20,228 bases of DNA, taken from contig DAOVVG010000016.1 in assembly GCA_030632175.1 (NCBI GenBank), positions 1-20,228 on the forward strand, in the 5' to 3' direction. This stretch comes from Gammaproteobacteria bacterium (GTDB lineage: Bacteria > Pseudomonadota > Gammaproteobacteria > UBA9214). Below are positions 7,038-14,647 of this stretch, piece after piece (position 1 is the first letter of the stretch; the number at the start of each line of letters is the position of its first letter). The position numbers were made by a program, and so were the translations under genes. The notes beneath the pieces are model-generated. The model saw nothing but the letters and a program-made list of their open reading frames with translations. It searched no databases and was not told where the DNA came from.

Positions 7038-7062
7038 GGCACATTCTAGCATCGAATGTGCC
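7038..7062 (-). repeat. Perfect hairpin between rodA and mltB
   Basis: Arms GGCACATTC (7038-7046) and GAATGTGCC (7054-7062) are exactly complementary over 9 bases around a 7-base loop. It begins right after the rodA stop codon. No T-run follows on the minus strand, so it is not a classical terminator. It may stabilise or process the polycistronic mRNA, or attenuate transcription partially. Confidence 0.6.
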
Positions 7063-7063
7063 A

Positions 7064-8188
7064 TCAGGTAGGGAGTAATTTACGGTGAGTTTGTATCGAC
7101 ATCAGGATGCCAAATCCGGCCATTAGCGTGACAATTGATGTGCCGCCGTAGCTGATCATTGGTAACGGCAAACCGACGACCGGCAGCAGGCCGGTTACCA
7201 TGCCGGTGTTGACAATAAAATACACGCAGAAAGTCATCGACAGACTGCCGGCAAGCAGCCGGGTAAAGGTATCCTGTGCCTGAATAGAGATCATGATGCC
7301 GCGTATCACGATGATGCTGTAAAAGGTGAACAGCAGAAGAATGCCGAAGAAGCCAAATTCCTCGCCGAGCACGGCAAAAATGAAATCGGTTGATCGTTCC
7401 GGCAGAAAATCCAGCTGCGATTGTGTGCCATTCAACCAGCCCTTGCCGAACAGACCGCCGGAACCAATGGCAATTTTTGACTGGATGATGTGATAACCGG
7501 AGCCCAGCGGATCACTTTCGGGGTTCAGCATGGTTATTACACGCTGGCGTTGATAGTCATGCATGAAGTGCCATATAAGGGGTGCGGCCGCGGTAACCAG
7601 CACACTAAAAAAGGCCAGCAGGCGCCATTGCAGGCCGGCGAGGAACACCACGAACACCCCGGCACTGGCGATCAGCAGTGCGGTACCGAGGTCCGGTTGC
7701 TTGGCGATCATCAGCATGGGCACCGCGATCAGGGTGGCTGATGCCAGCAACTTCCAGCGGTTTGGTGGCAGGCGGGTGTCGGCGAGGTACCACGCGACCA
7801 TCATGGGTACTGCCAGTTTCATCATTTCAGACGGCTGAAAACGTACGATGTAAAGGTTCAGCCAGCGTTGTGCACCACCACTGACATCACCGCCGACGAG
7901 TACCGCCAGCAAAAACAGGATACCCGTGATAAACAGCCACGGTGTGAGACGCTGTAGCAACCGTGGTGGTAACTGCGCGACGACCAGCATGCTGGTATAG
8001 GCAATGCCAAGGCGAACCAGTTGGCGTTCTACCAGCTCTATATCGCCACCGCCGGCACTGTAAAGCACAATCAGCCCGAGTATGGAAACGGCTATCAGGC
8101 TAAACAGCAGCGGTGCATCCACATGCAGGCGGTATTGCCAGCCGTGCTGACTGGCATCCTCGCGGTGCGGGGAGATGGTAATACTCAT
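7064..8188 (-). CDS. rodA: Peptidoglycan glycosyltransferase RodA (SEDS family)
   Basis: The 374-residue polytopic membrane protein has about ten hydrophobic segments and the SEDS signatures: RFQPSEMMKLA at 116-126, KQPDLGTALL at 163-172, GSGGLFGKGW at 242-251, LPERSTDFIF at 262-271 with the conserved catalytic-site aspartate Asp268, and LPLPMISYGGTS at 340-351. RodA polymerises lipid II into glycan strands in the elongasome, together with the transpeptidase PBP2. Its ATG overlaps the mrdA stop in ATGA (8185-8188), so the partner subunits are translationally coupled. The usual mrdA-rodA order is kept. Confidence 0.96.
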   Translation of the reverse strand: MSITISPHREDASQHGWQYRLHVDAPLLFSLIAVSILGLIVLYSAGGGDIELVERQLVRLGIAYTSMLVVAQLPPRLLQRLTPWLFITGILFLLAVLVGGDVSGGAQRWLNLYIVRFQPSEMMKLAVPMMVAWYLADTRLPPNRWKLLASATLIAVPMLMIAKQPDLGTALLIASAGVFVVFLAGLQWRLLAFFSVLVTAAAPLIWHFMHDYQRQRVITMLNPESDPLGSGYHIIQSKIAIGSGGLFGKGWLNGTQSQLDFLPERSTDFIFAVLGEEFGFFGILLLFTFYSIIVIRGIMISIQAQDTFTRLLAGSLSMTFCVYFIVNTGMVTGLLPVVGLPLPMISYGGTSIVTLMAGFGILMSIQTHRKLLPT

Positions 8189-10035
8189 GATGATGGTTTC
8201 CCCAGGTAGGCATCCATGATGGCGCGGGCAATTGGTGCGGCAACCGAGCCGCCACCGCCGCCGTTCTCGACAATGATGGCAACCGCAATTTTAGGTTCAT
8301 CAACCGGTGCAAAGGCAATGAACAGGGCATGGTCGCGGAGTTTCTCGGCGATGGTTTCAGCGTCGTACTTTTCTTCTTGCTTCAGGCCGAATACCTGTGC
8401 TGTGCCGGTTTTGCCGGCAATCGTGTAGGGGCTGTCCTTGCCGATTCCCCTGGCAGTACCACGTGCACTGTGGACCACGTCGACCATGGCAGCGATCACA
8501 TGGTCCCAGTGCTGCTGGTCATTGATTGTTATTGTCTCGAGTCTTTGTGGCTGATGCGGTAGCAGGTCATCAGTTTCTGCTTCCTGTTCGGCATGCACGA
8601 TTTGTGGTTGCAGCATGTGCCCGCCGTTTGCGAGTGCTGCGGTCGCAGTGGCGAGTTGAATCGGTGTCACCAGAAAGAAACCCTGGCCAATACCGGTGAT
8701 GATGGTCTCACCCGGGAACCAGGGCTGATTGCGCCGGCTGCGTTTCCATTCCTTCGAGGGTAACAGTCCCGGGAGTTCCCCCTGGATGTCGATGCCCGAT
8801 GCCCTGCCAAAACCGAAGTGCTGCAGGTAGTCATGAATACGGTCAATGCCCATGGACTGGGCGAGGTCGTAGAAGTAAACGTCACAGGACTGGGTGATTG
8901 CGATGTTCAGATCTACGGTGCCGTGACCGCTGCGTTTCCAGTCGCGGTATTTGCGGTCCTTGCCGGCCAACATGTAAAAGCCCGGGCAATAGGTCCTGGA
9001 ATTTTCGTTGCTGACGCCCGTCTCCAGGCCGGCGAGTCCCATAAACGGTTTTACCGTGGAGCCTGGCGGGTATTGCCCGCGCAGGGCGCGATTGAACAGG
9101 GGTTCCTTGTCATTATTTCTCAGCGCGGCGTAGTCGTCATAATCAATGCCGTTTACAAACGGGTTCGGGTCGTAGGTGGGCAGGCTGACGAAGGCGAGAA
9201 TGTCACCGTTGTTCGGGTCAATGGCGATGGCGGATCCCGAGAAATCACCAAAAGCTTCCTCTGCTACCTGTTGTACATGCGAATCAAGGGTCAGGTAGAG
9301 GTTGCTGCCAGAAACCGGCGGGGTACGGCTGAGTACCCTGATGATGCGTCCCTGTGCGGTGGTTTCAACCTGCTGCAGGCCGACCTTGCCGTGCAGCAGT
9401 TCCTCGTAGGTCTTCTCGATACCGTTTTTGCCAACATGCGAGGTACCGCGGTAATTGGAGCTGTCGAGTACCTTGAGCGCCTTTTCATCAATACGACCGA
9501 CGTAGCCGAGCGCATGCACTGCAAGCGGGCCTTGCGGATAATGCCGTGCAAGACCGGCAGTGATATCAACGCCGGGGAAGCGATGGCGGTTAACAGAAAA
9601 ACGTGCAACCTCTTCGTCGCCCATGTGAAAGCGCAGCGGGATGGCTTCAAAGCGTGGTTTACGTGCCAGCAGTTTCTCAAAGCGGCTGCGGTCAATGTCG
9701 CGAATTTCAATAATGTTTTCCAGCGCGCTCAGGGTAGCGCCCATGTCATCAACCTCTTCGGGCGTGATCTCCAGGCGGTAGGAGGGCAGGTTCTCGGCCA
9801 GCAGGATGCCGTTGCGGTCATAGATCAGTCCGCGGTTGGGAGGCAGCGGCTGCAGTTTTACACGGTTGTCTTCCGAGAGCGTGGTGAAGTGCTCATGTGA
9901 AACCACCTGCAGGTACAGCAGGCGGACCAGCAGCACGGATAACAGCAGCCCACCGATGATCAGTAACAGGATGGCCCGGTTCGTGATGAGACGGGACTCG
10001 AAGAGGTGGTCTTTAAGGTGTACCTGGCCCAGCAT
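8185..10035 (-). CDS. mrdA: Penicillin-binding protein 2 (peptidoglycan D,D-transpeptidase)
   Basis: The 616-residue class-B PBP has a short cytoplasmic N-terminus and one transmembrane anchor at about 21-44. The non-catalytic pedestal domain includes NRGLIYDRNG at 67-76. The transpeptidase domain carries S326-T-V-K329 in PPGSTVKPF, S383-C-D385 as the second motif (SxD is usual for PBP2) and K542-T-G in AGKTGTAQ. It cross-links peptidoglycan during lateral wall growth and is the mecillinam target in enterics. The length is close to E. coli PBP2 (633). ATG 10035 lies 10 bases after the mreD stop with only a weak, distant AGG as Shine-Dalgarno sequence. Placement between mreD and rodA merges the mre and mrd operons. 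Confidence 0.96.
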   Translation of the reverse strand: MLGQVHLKDHLFESRLITNRAILLLIIGGLLLSVLLVRLLYLQVVSHEHFTTLSEDNRVKLQPLPPNRGLIYDRNGILLAENLPSYRLEITPEEVDDMGATLSALENIIEIRDIDRSRFEKLLARKPRFEAIPLRFHMGDEEVARFSVNRHRFPGVDITAGLARHYPQGPLAVHALGYVGRIDEKALKVLDSSNYRGTSHVGKNGIEKTYEELLHGKVGLQQVETTAQGRIIRVLSRTPPVSGSNLYLTLDSHVQQVAEEAFGDFSGSAIAIDPNNGDILAFVSLPTYDPNPFVNGIDYDDYAALRNNDKEPLFNRALRGQYPPGSTVKPFMGLAGLETGVSNENSRTYCPGFYMLAGKDRKYRDWKRSGHGTVDLNIAITQSCDVYFYDLAQSMGIDRIHDYLQHFGFGRASGIDIQGELPGLLPSKEWKRSRRNQPWFPGETIITGIGQGFFLVTPIQLATATAALANGGHMLQPQIVHAEQEAETDDLLPHQPQRLETITINDQQHWDHVIAAMVDVVHSARGTARGIGKDSPYTIAGKTGTAQVFGLKQEEKYDAETIAEKLRDHALFIAFAPVDEPKIAVAIIVENGGGGGSVAAPIARAIMDAYLGKPSS

Positions 10036-10045
10036 GCACTAATGC

Positions 10046-10534
10046 CTAGCTAACCCGGAAGCCGCGACGCATGCCGCGCAGCGTGGAATAGACCAGTGGC
10101 CAGATCAGCATGCCCAGTAGTGAAGGCATCCAGAAATACCAGGGCGCGGAAGGTCGGCCGATGATGCGACTGATCCATAATGCCAGTAACTGGTGCAGGA
10201 TCAGCAGCACCAGTATTGTCAGTGCCTGTTGCATCACCGGGAACAGCCGCAGCCGCTGGTGAAACTTGAGTGTCAGGTAGGCGACCACCGTGAGCGACAA
10301 GGCGTGCTGTCCGAGCACGGTACCTGTCAGCAGATCGACCAGCAGCCCCATAAACCAGCCGGTAGTGACGCCGACCCGGTCTGGCAGGGCCATGCACCAG
10401 TAAATCAGTACCAGGCCAACCCAGTCCGGACGCAGGTAACGGGCCCAGTCGGGCAGGGGCATGACTGTCAGCAGCAGCGCGGCAATAAACGTCAGCAGAA
10501 TGACACTGCCACCGTGACGTTTGCCGGTAATCAT
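10046..10534 (-). CDS. mreD: Rod shape-determining membrane protein MreD
   Basis: The 162-residue, very hydrophobic protein has five or six membrane segments. Family landmarks include the early MPLPDWARYLRPDWVGLVLI block at 25-44 and the GLLVDLLTGTVLGQHALS block at 63-80, where MreD carries its conserved D-x-(L/I)-x-G-x-x-L-G segment. MreD sits in the inner membrane with MreC and links MreB to the wall synthases. Its ATG overlaps the mreC stop in ATGA (10531-10534). Length equals that of E. coli MreD (162). Confidence 0.94.
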   Translation of the reverse strand: MITGKRHGGSVILLTFIAALLLTVMPLPDWARYLRPDWVGLVLIYWCMALPDRVGVTTGWFMGLLVDLLTGTVLGQHALSLTVVAYLTLKFHQRLRLFPVMQQALTILVLLILHQLLALWISRIIGRPSAPWYFWMPSLLGMLIWPLVYSTLRGMRRGFRVS

Positions 10535-11436
10535 TGTGTGTCCGCCGCTGTATCGGTTGCGGGATTACTGTTGTCGCCGGCTTCCCCGGCACTGCTGTCT
10601 GGTGTTTCGGTATCATCAATCAGTTCCTCAACGGGAATGTTGTCGGTTGATTCCACTGTGGCTGCCGTATTCAGCCACACCAGCAGTACTTCGCGGCTGC
10701 TATTCAGATGCGCAAGCGGCGTGGCAATCACCTTGGCAAAGGCGTTGCCCGGGTCGTGTTCGACCGTTTCCACGGTGGCGACCGGGTAACCGGGAGGGAA
10801 GCGTCCGCCAAGCCCGGATGTTGTCAGCAGGTCACCGGGTTTGATGTCCGCGCTGTTGGGTATATAGGGAAGATCCAGTCGGTTAATGGCGCCACTGCCC
10901 AGCGCAATCGAGCGCAGGCCATTGCGGTTCACCTGTATCGGGATGGCGTGCGAGGTATCAGTGATCAGGATGGCGGTAGAGGTATACGGTCCGGCATGAA
11001 CGATTTGCCCCATGACGCCGTTGGCGTCGAGCAGTGGCTGGCCGGGATAGACGTTATGTAACTCTCCCCGGTTGATGACAATCTGGTGCTTGTAGGGGTC
11101 AAGGTTGACAGACATCAGTTCAGCAACCAGCACTCTTTCGCCGATTTCAAAAGACGAATCCAGCAGCTCCCGCAAGCGAATGTTTTCCACTTCCAGCGCT
11201 GCCAGCTTCTGCATCTGCGTCTTTTGTATGATTTGCTGGGTGCGCAGGCTATCAACCTCTTCCTGCAGTTCGCGGCGTGTTGCCAGAGACTCGCTGAACC
11301 AGTCAGAGATGGAGCGGGGGAGTTCGACACTCAGTTGTATCGGATAGACAAGCACTGACAGGGTATCGCGCACGGACTCCAGGCTTTTGTACTTGTGGTC
11401 CATCACCATGAGTACTGCAGAAAAGGCGACCAGCAC
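10531..11436 (-). CDS. mreC: Rod shape-determining protein MreC
   Basis: From the GTG at 11436 the product is 301 residues: a membrane segment at the very start, a coiled coil at about 50-95 (REELQEEVDSL and LEVENIRLRELL), and the MreC beta domain with ILITDTSHAIPIQV and TSGLGGRFPPGYPVATV. The tail is acidic and low-complexity (VEELIDDTETPDSSAGE). The frame stays open upstream to a TAA at 11511-11509, and residues encoded from 11484 onward read IKLIFTQGPSITTRL, matching the normal MreC N-terminus (E. coli begins MKPIFSRGPS). The codon at the usual initiator position is ATC (11484-11482), with GGGG 6 bases upstream. The true protein is therefore probably 16 residues longer, from a non-canonical start; GTG 11436 is only the first conventional start. 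MreC is a periplasmic scaffold that activates PBP2-RodA. Confidence 0.93.
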   Translation of the reverse strand: MLVAFSAVLMVMDHKYKSLESVRDTLSVLVYPIQLSVELPRSISDWFSESLATRRELQEEVDSLRTQQIIQKTQMQKLAALEVENIRLRELLDSSFEIGERVLVAELMSVNLDPYKHQIVINRGELHNVYPGQPLLDANGVMGQIVHAGPYTSTAILITDTSHAIPIQVNRNGLRSIALGSGAINRLDLPYIPNSADIKPGDLLTTSGLGGRFPPGYPVATVETVEHDPGNAFAKVIATPLAHLNSSREVLLVWLNTAATVESTDNIPVEELIDDTETPDSSAGEAGDNSNPATDTAADTQ

Positions 11437-11570
11437 GATCAGGCGTGTCGTGATGGACGGACCTTGTGTAAAAATGAGCTTGATCGGGAACCCCGTGGTG
11501 CTGTGGTGTTAATCAGGCAGGCGTGCTGCCCCTGGCAGGGCATAGTCTAGCGTAAACGGCCTGTTGATTT

Positions 11571-12620
11571 TTATTCGACTGTGAAAACGTCACCGCCGCG
11601 CTCGTCAAACAATTCCAGCGCGCGACCACCACCGCGTGCCACACAGGTGAGCGGGTCATCGGCAACCACAACCGGCAGACCGGTTTCTTCCATCAGTAAC
11701 TTGTCGATGTCCCGCAGCAGGGCACCACCACCGGTCAGCACAATGCCGCGCTCGGCGACATCGGCCCCGAGTTCCGGCGGCGTTTGTTCCAGCGCCGTCT
11801 TGACTGCGCCGACGATGCCGGCCAGCGGCTCCTGCAGTGCTTCAAGGATTTCATTGCTGTTCAGTGTGAAGCTGCGCGGAATGCCCTGGGACAGGTTGCG
11901 ACCCTTGACCTCGAGTTCGACCACCTCGTTGCCGGGGTAGGCTGAACCGATGGCGTGCTTGATGCGTTCTGCCGTCGCCTCACCGATCAGCGTGCCGTAG
12001 TTGCGCCGTACATAATTGATGATGGCATCATCAAAGCGGTCGCCGCCTATGCGTACAGATGAGGAATAAACAATACCGTTTAATGAGATAACGGCGACTT
12101 CTGAAGTGCCGCCACCGATATCCAGCACCATGGAGCCGCGTGCCTCGTCCACCGGCATGCCGGCACCAATCGCCGCGGCCATGGGTTCTTCTATTAGATA
12201 GACCTCGCGGGCACCTGCGCCGGCGGCCGATTCGCGAATGGCGCGGCGTTCCACCTGGGTGGAGCCGCAGGGTACGCAGATCAGCACCCGCGGGCTGGGC
12301 TTGAAAAAACGCGCCTCGTGTACCTTATGTATAAAATGCTGCAGCATTTTTTCCGTAATGGTGAAGTCGGCGATGACGCCGTCTTTCAGGGGACGGATGG
12401 CCGTGATATTACCGGGGGTTCGTCCCAGCATCAGCTTGGCTTCGGTGCCGACGGCTGCAATGCTCTTGGGGCCGCCCGGTCCGCGGTCCTGGCGAATTGC
12501 CACCACCGACGGCTCGTTCAGCACAATGCCTTGTCCACGCACATAAATCAGTGTGTTAGCAGTGCCCAAATCAATGGACAGGTCGTTGGAAAACATCCCG
12601 AACAGGCTTTTAATGAACAT
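11571..12620 (-). CDS. mreB: Rod shape-determining actin homologue MreB
   Basis: The 349-residue protein is full length and very close to gammaproteobacterial MreB. It has the actin-fold phosphate loop SIDLGTANTLIYV at 15-27, the second phosphate motif LDIGGGTSEVAV at 166-177 and the adenosine motif GIVLTGGGALLRD near residue 295. MFSNDLSIDLG is typical, and the hydrophobic MFIKSLFGMF N-terminus is the amphipathic membrane-binding helix. MreB filaments under the membrane guide the elongasome. It is the first gene of the minus-strand wall operon; an extended -10 promoter lies 42 bases upstream. A gap of 86 bases (or 134 to the GTG) separates it from mreC. Confidence 0.97.
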   Translation of the reverse strand: MFIKSLFGMFSNDLSIDLGTANTLIYVRGQGIVLNEPSVVAIRQDRGPGGPKSIAAVGTEAKLMLGRTPGNITAIRPLKDGVIADFTITEKMLQHFIHKVHEARFFKPSPRVLICVPCGSTQVERRAIRESAAGAGAREVYLIEEPMAAAIGAGMPVDEARGSMVLDIGGGTSEVAVISLNGIVYSSSVRIGGDRFDDAIINYVRRNYGTLIGEATAERIKHAIGSAYPGNEVVELEVKGRNLSQGIPRSFTLNSNEILEALQEPLAGIVGAVKTALEQTPPELGADVAERGIVLTGGGALLRDIDKLLMEETGLPVVVADDPLTCVARGGGRALELFDERGGDVFTVE

Positions 12621-12661
12621 TCAATACAGATCCGTGAGGGTCGGTCAAAAAGGAAGCGGGT

Positions 12662-12690
12662 AATCTAACAACGAGGGGCGTTTGGAGCAA
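12662..12690 (-). promoter_or_regulatory. Probable sigma70 promoter of mreB operon
   Basis: On the minus strand TTGCTC (12690-12685) is followed by 17 bases and TAGATT (12667-12662). A TG two bases further upstream makes it an extended -10 (TGTTAGATT). The predicted start lies about 35 bases before the mreB ATG. Sequence-only prediction. Confidence 0.5.
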
Positions 12691-12760
12691 GGGAATACGC
12701 CGGAAATCGTCGCGGGGGAATGCGGCGGCCCCGGAATGCGGAGATGTCCTTCATTATCGA

Positions 12761-12789
12761 TTGTGCTACCTTTGCGCCCCTGTTTTTAA
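12761..12789 (+). promoter_or_regulatory. Possible promoter of gatCAB
   Basis: TTGTGC at 12761-12766, a 17-base spacer and TTTTAA at 12784-12789 form a weak sigma70-like pair, about 27 bases before the gatC ATG. The position, divergent from the mreB promoter, is sensible, but the match to consensus is only moderate. Confidence 0.35.
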
Positions 12790-12815
12790 CGCGATCAACT
12801 GACTACGGGGTCACC

Positions 12816-13103
12816 ATGGCGCTTGATGCTTCTGAGATTAAGAAAATTGCCCACCTGGCAAGGCTCGGTATTAATGCGGATGATATACCGGAGTATTCCC
12901 GTAACCTGTCGGATATCCTGGCATTCGTTGAGCAACTGAATGTGGTCGATACGACCGGTGTGGAGCCGTTGGCCCACCCGCTGGAGGCGACCCAGCGTTT
13001 GCGTGTGGATGCGGTGACTGAAACAAATAATCGCGATAACTTCCAGCAAGTTGCGCCGGAGATTGAATCCGGACTTTATCTTGTGCCGCAGGTGATTGAA
13101 TAA
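12816..13103 (+). CDS. gatC: Asp-tRNA(Asn)/Glu-tRNA(Gln) amidotransferase subunit C
   Basis: The 95-residue product starts at MALDASEIKKIAHLARLGI. The frame is open further upstream, but the extra 32 residues do not look like GatC and the putative promoter lies within them. Motifs include KIAHLARL, L-x-x-ILAFVEQLN and TTGVEPLAHPLEA, all standard for GatC, which wraps around and stabilises GatA-GatB. A GGGG lies a few bases before the ATG. First gene of gatCAB. Length fits the family (about 95). Confidence 0.96.
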   Translation: MALDASEIKKIAHLARLGINADDIPEYSRNLSDILAFVEQLNVVDTTGVEPLAHPLEATQRLRVDAVTETNNRDNFQQVAPEIESGLYLVPQVIE

Positions 13104-13193
13104 CAACACACGGCGTAATGACCATGGCCGGACTTGCTATAACGCCCCCGGGAACCCGGCCAGCTGAATTGACTGAACCGGACTTAAACACCT

Positions 13194-14645
13194 ATGCATC
13201 AGAAAACCCTCGTTGAATTATCAGCAGATTTACAGAAAGGCAGCCTTTCCAGTGAAGAACTGACGCGTGCCTGTCTGGAGCGGATCAGCAAATATGATGC
13301 TGAACTCAACAGCTTTGTAACGGTAGTTGACCAGCAGGCACTGGCCGCAGCGCAGGCGGCCGATGCGCGTATCAAGGCGGGCAAGGCCGGGCCGCTGACC
13401 GGCATTCCGTTTGCACACAAGGACATATTCTGTACCCGTGGCGTGAAGACCAGTTGCGGTTCCCGGATGCTGGATAACTTTATCGCACCGTATGATGCAA
13501 CCGTTACGCAGAAACTGCTTGAAGCCGGTGCGGTGATGGTTGGCAAGACCAACATGGATGAATTCGCCATGGGTTCATCCAATGAAACCAGCTTTTACGG
13601 GCCGGTGAAAAACCCCTGGGATGCAACAACGGTGCCCGGCGGGTCCTCCGGTGGTTCGGCGGCAGCGGTTGCTGCACGGCTGGTGCCGGCAAGCACCGGC
13701 ACGGATACCGGCGGTTCCATTCGCCAGCCGGCGGCCCTGTGTGGCATTACCGGCATCAAACCGACCTATGGCCGGGTATCGCGCTACGGCATGATTGCCT
13801 TTGCTTCCAGCCTTGACCAGGGCGGTGCATTTACCCGCTCGGCAGAAGATGCCGCTGTCATGCTGGGTGCCATGGCTGGTTTTGACGAACGCGATTCTAC
13901 CAGTGTGGACCGCCCGGTTGATGATTACATGGCCGGTCTGAATGCACCGCTGCAGGGTTTGAAAATCGGCCTGCCAAAGGAATACTTTGGTGAAGGACTG
14001 GACGCGGGTGTTGCCGCCGCCATCGAAGCGGCGCTGGATGAATACCGCAAGCTCGGTGCGACCATCGTTGATATCACCTTGCCGAATACACACCTCTCGG
14101 TGCCGGCCTATTATGTCGTTGCACCGGCCGAGTGTTCTTCCAACCTGTCACGTTTTGATGGCGTACGTTTTGGTTACCGCGCCAGCGAGCCCAAAGACCT
14201 GGAAGACCTGTACACGCGTTCACGCGGCGAAGGCTTTGGTGATGAAGTCAAACGCCGTATTCTGGTGGGTGCCTACGCGCTCTCCGCCGGCTACTACGAT
14301 GCCTATTATTTAAAGGCGCAAAAGGTGAGGCGGCTGATTCGCGATGATTTTCTGCGTGCCTTTGAACAGGTGGATGTCATTATGGGGCCGACCGCCCCGT
14401 CAGTGGCCTTCAAGCTTGGCGAGAAAGCCGATGATCCGGTCAGTATGTACCTGTCCGATATCTACACGATTGCAGTGAACCTTGCCGGTTTACCGGCGAT
14501 GTCGATTCCGGCCGGGTTCTCGGACGGCCTGCCGGTTGGTTTGCATGTCGTGGGTAACTACTTTGAGGAAGGGCGTCTGCTGAATGTCGGGCATCAGTAC
14601 CAGCAGGCAACTGACTGGCATACGCATGCTCCGCAGGGATTTTGA
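13194..14645 (+). CDS. gatA: Asp-tRNA(Asn)/Glu-tRNA(Gln) amidotransferase subunit A (amidase)
   Basis: The 483-residue protein carries the amidase signature. The Ser-cisSer-Lys triad is Lys76 in FAHKDIF, Ser151 in GGSSGGSAAAV and Ser175 in DTGGSIRQPA. It hydrolyses glutamine (or asparagine) and passes the ammonia through a tunnel to GatB. Length is typical (about 485). ATG 13194 has only a weak Shine-Dalgarno sequence and follows gatC by 90 bases, a gap in which I see no gene or firm signal. It ends two bases before the gatB ATG. Confidence 0.97.
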   Translation: MHQKTLVELSADLQKGSLSSEELTRACLERISKYDAELNSFVTVVDQQALAAAQAADARIKAGKAGPLTGIPFAHKDIFCTRGVKTSCGSRMLDNFIAPYDATVTQKLLEAGAVMVGKTNMDEFAMGSSNETSFYGPVKNPWDATTVPGGSSGGSAAAVAARLVPASTGTDTGGSIRQPAALCGITGIKPTYGRVSRYGMIAFASSLDQGGAFTRSAEDAAVMLGAMAGFDERDSTSVDRPVDDYMAGLNAPLQGLKIGLPKEYFGEGLDAGVAAAIEAALDEYRKLGATIVDITLPNTHLSVPAYYVVAPAECSSNLSRFDGVRFGYRASEPKDLEDLYTRSRGEGFGDEVKRRILVGAYALSAGYYDAYYLKAQKVRRLIRDDFLRAFEQVDVIMGPTAPSVAFKLGEKADDPVSMYLSDIYTIAVNLAGLPAMSIPAGFSDGLPVGLHVVGNYFEEGRLLNVGHQYQQATDWHTHAPQGF

Positions 14646-14647
14646 TC

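Noticed and set aside
8818..9900. Long open frame of 360 codons on the plus strand opposite mrdA
   Set aside because: It is fully antisense to the clear PBP2 gene, has no recognisable motifs or Shine-Dalgarno support, and arises from the codon bias of the real gene.
12720..12815. N-terminal extension of gatC to ATG 12720
   Set aside because: The extra residues do not resemble GatC and the likely promoter lies inside. MALDASEIKK at 12816 is the normal GatC start.
13138..13143. TATAAC as a -10 element for gatA
   Set aside because: No -35-like hexamer is found at suitable spacing; transcription from the gatC side is sufficient.
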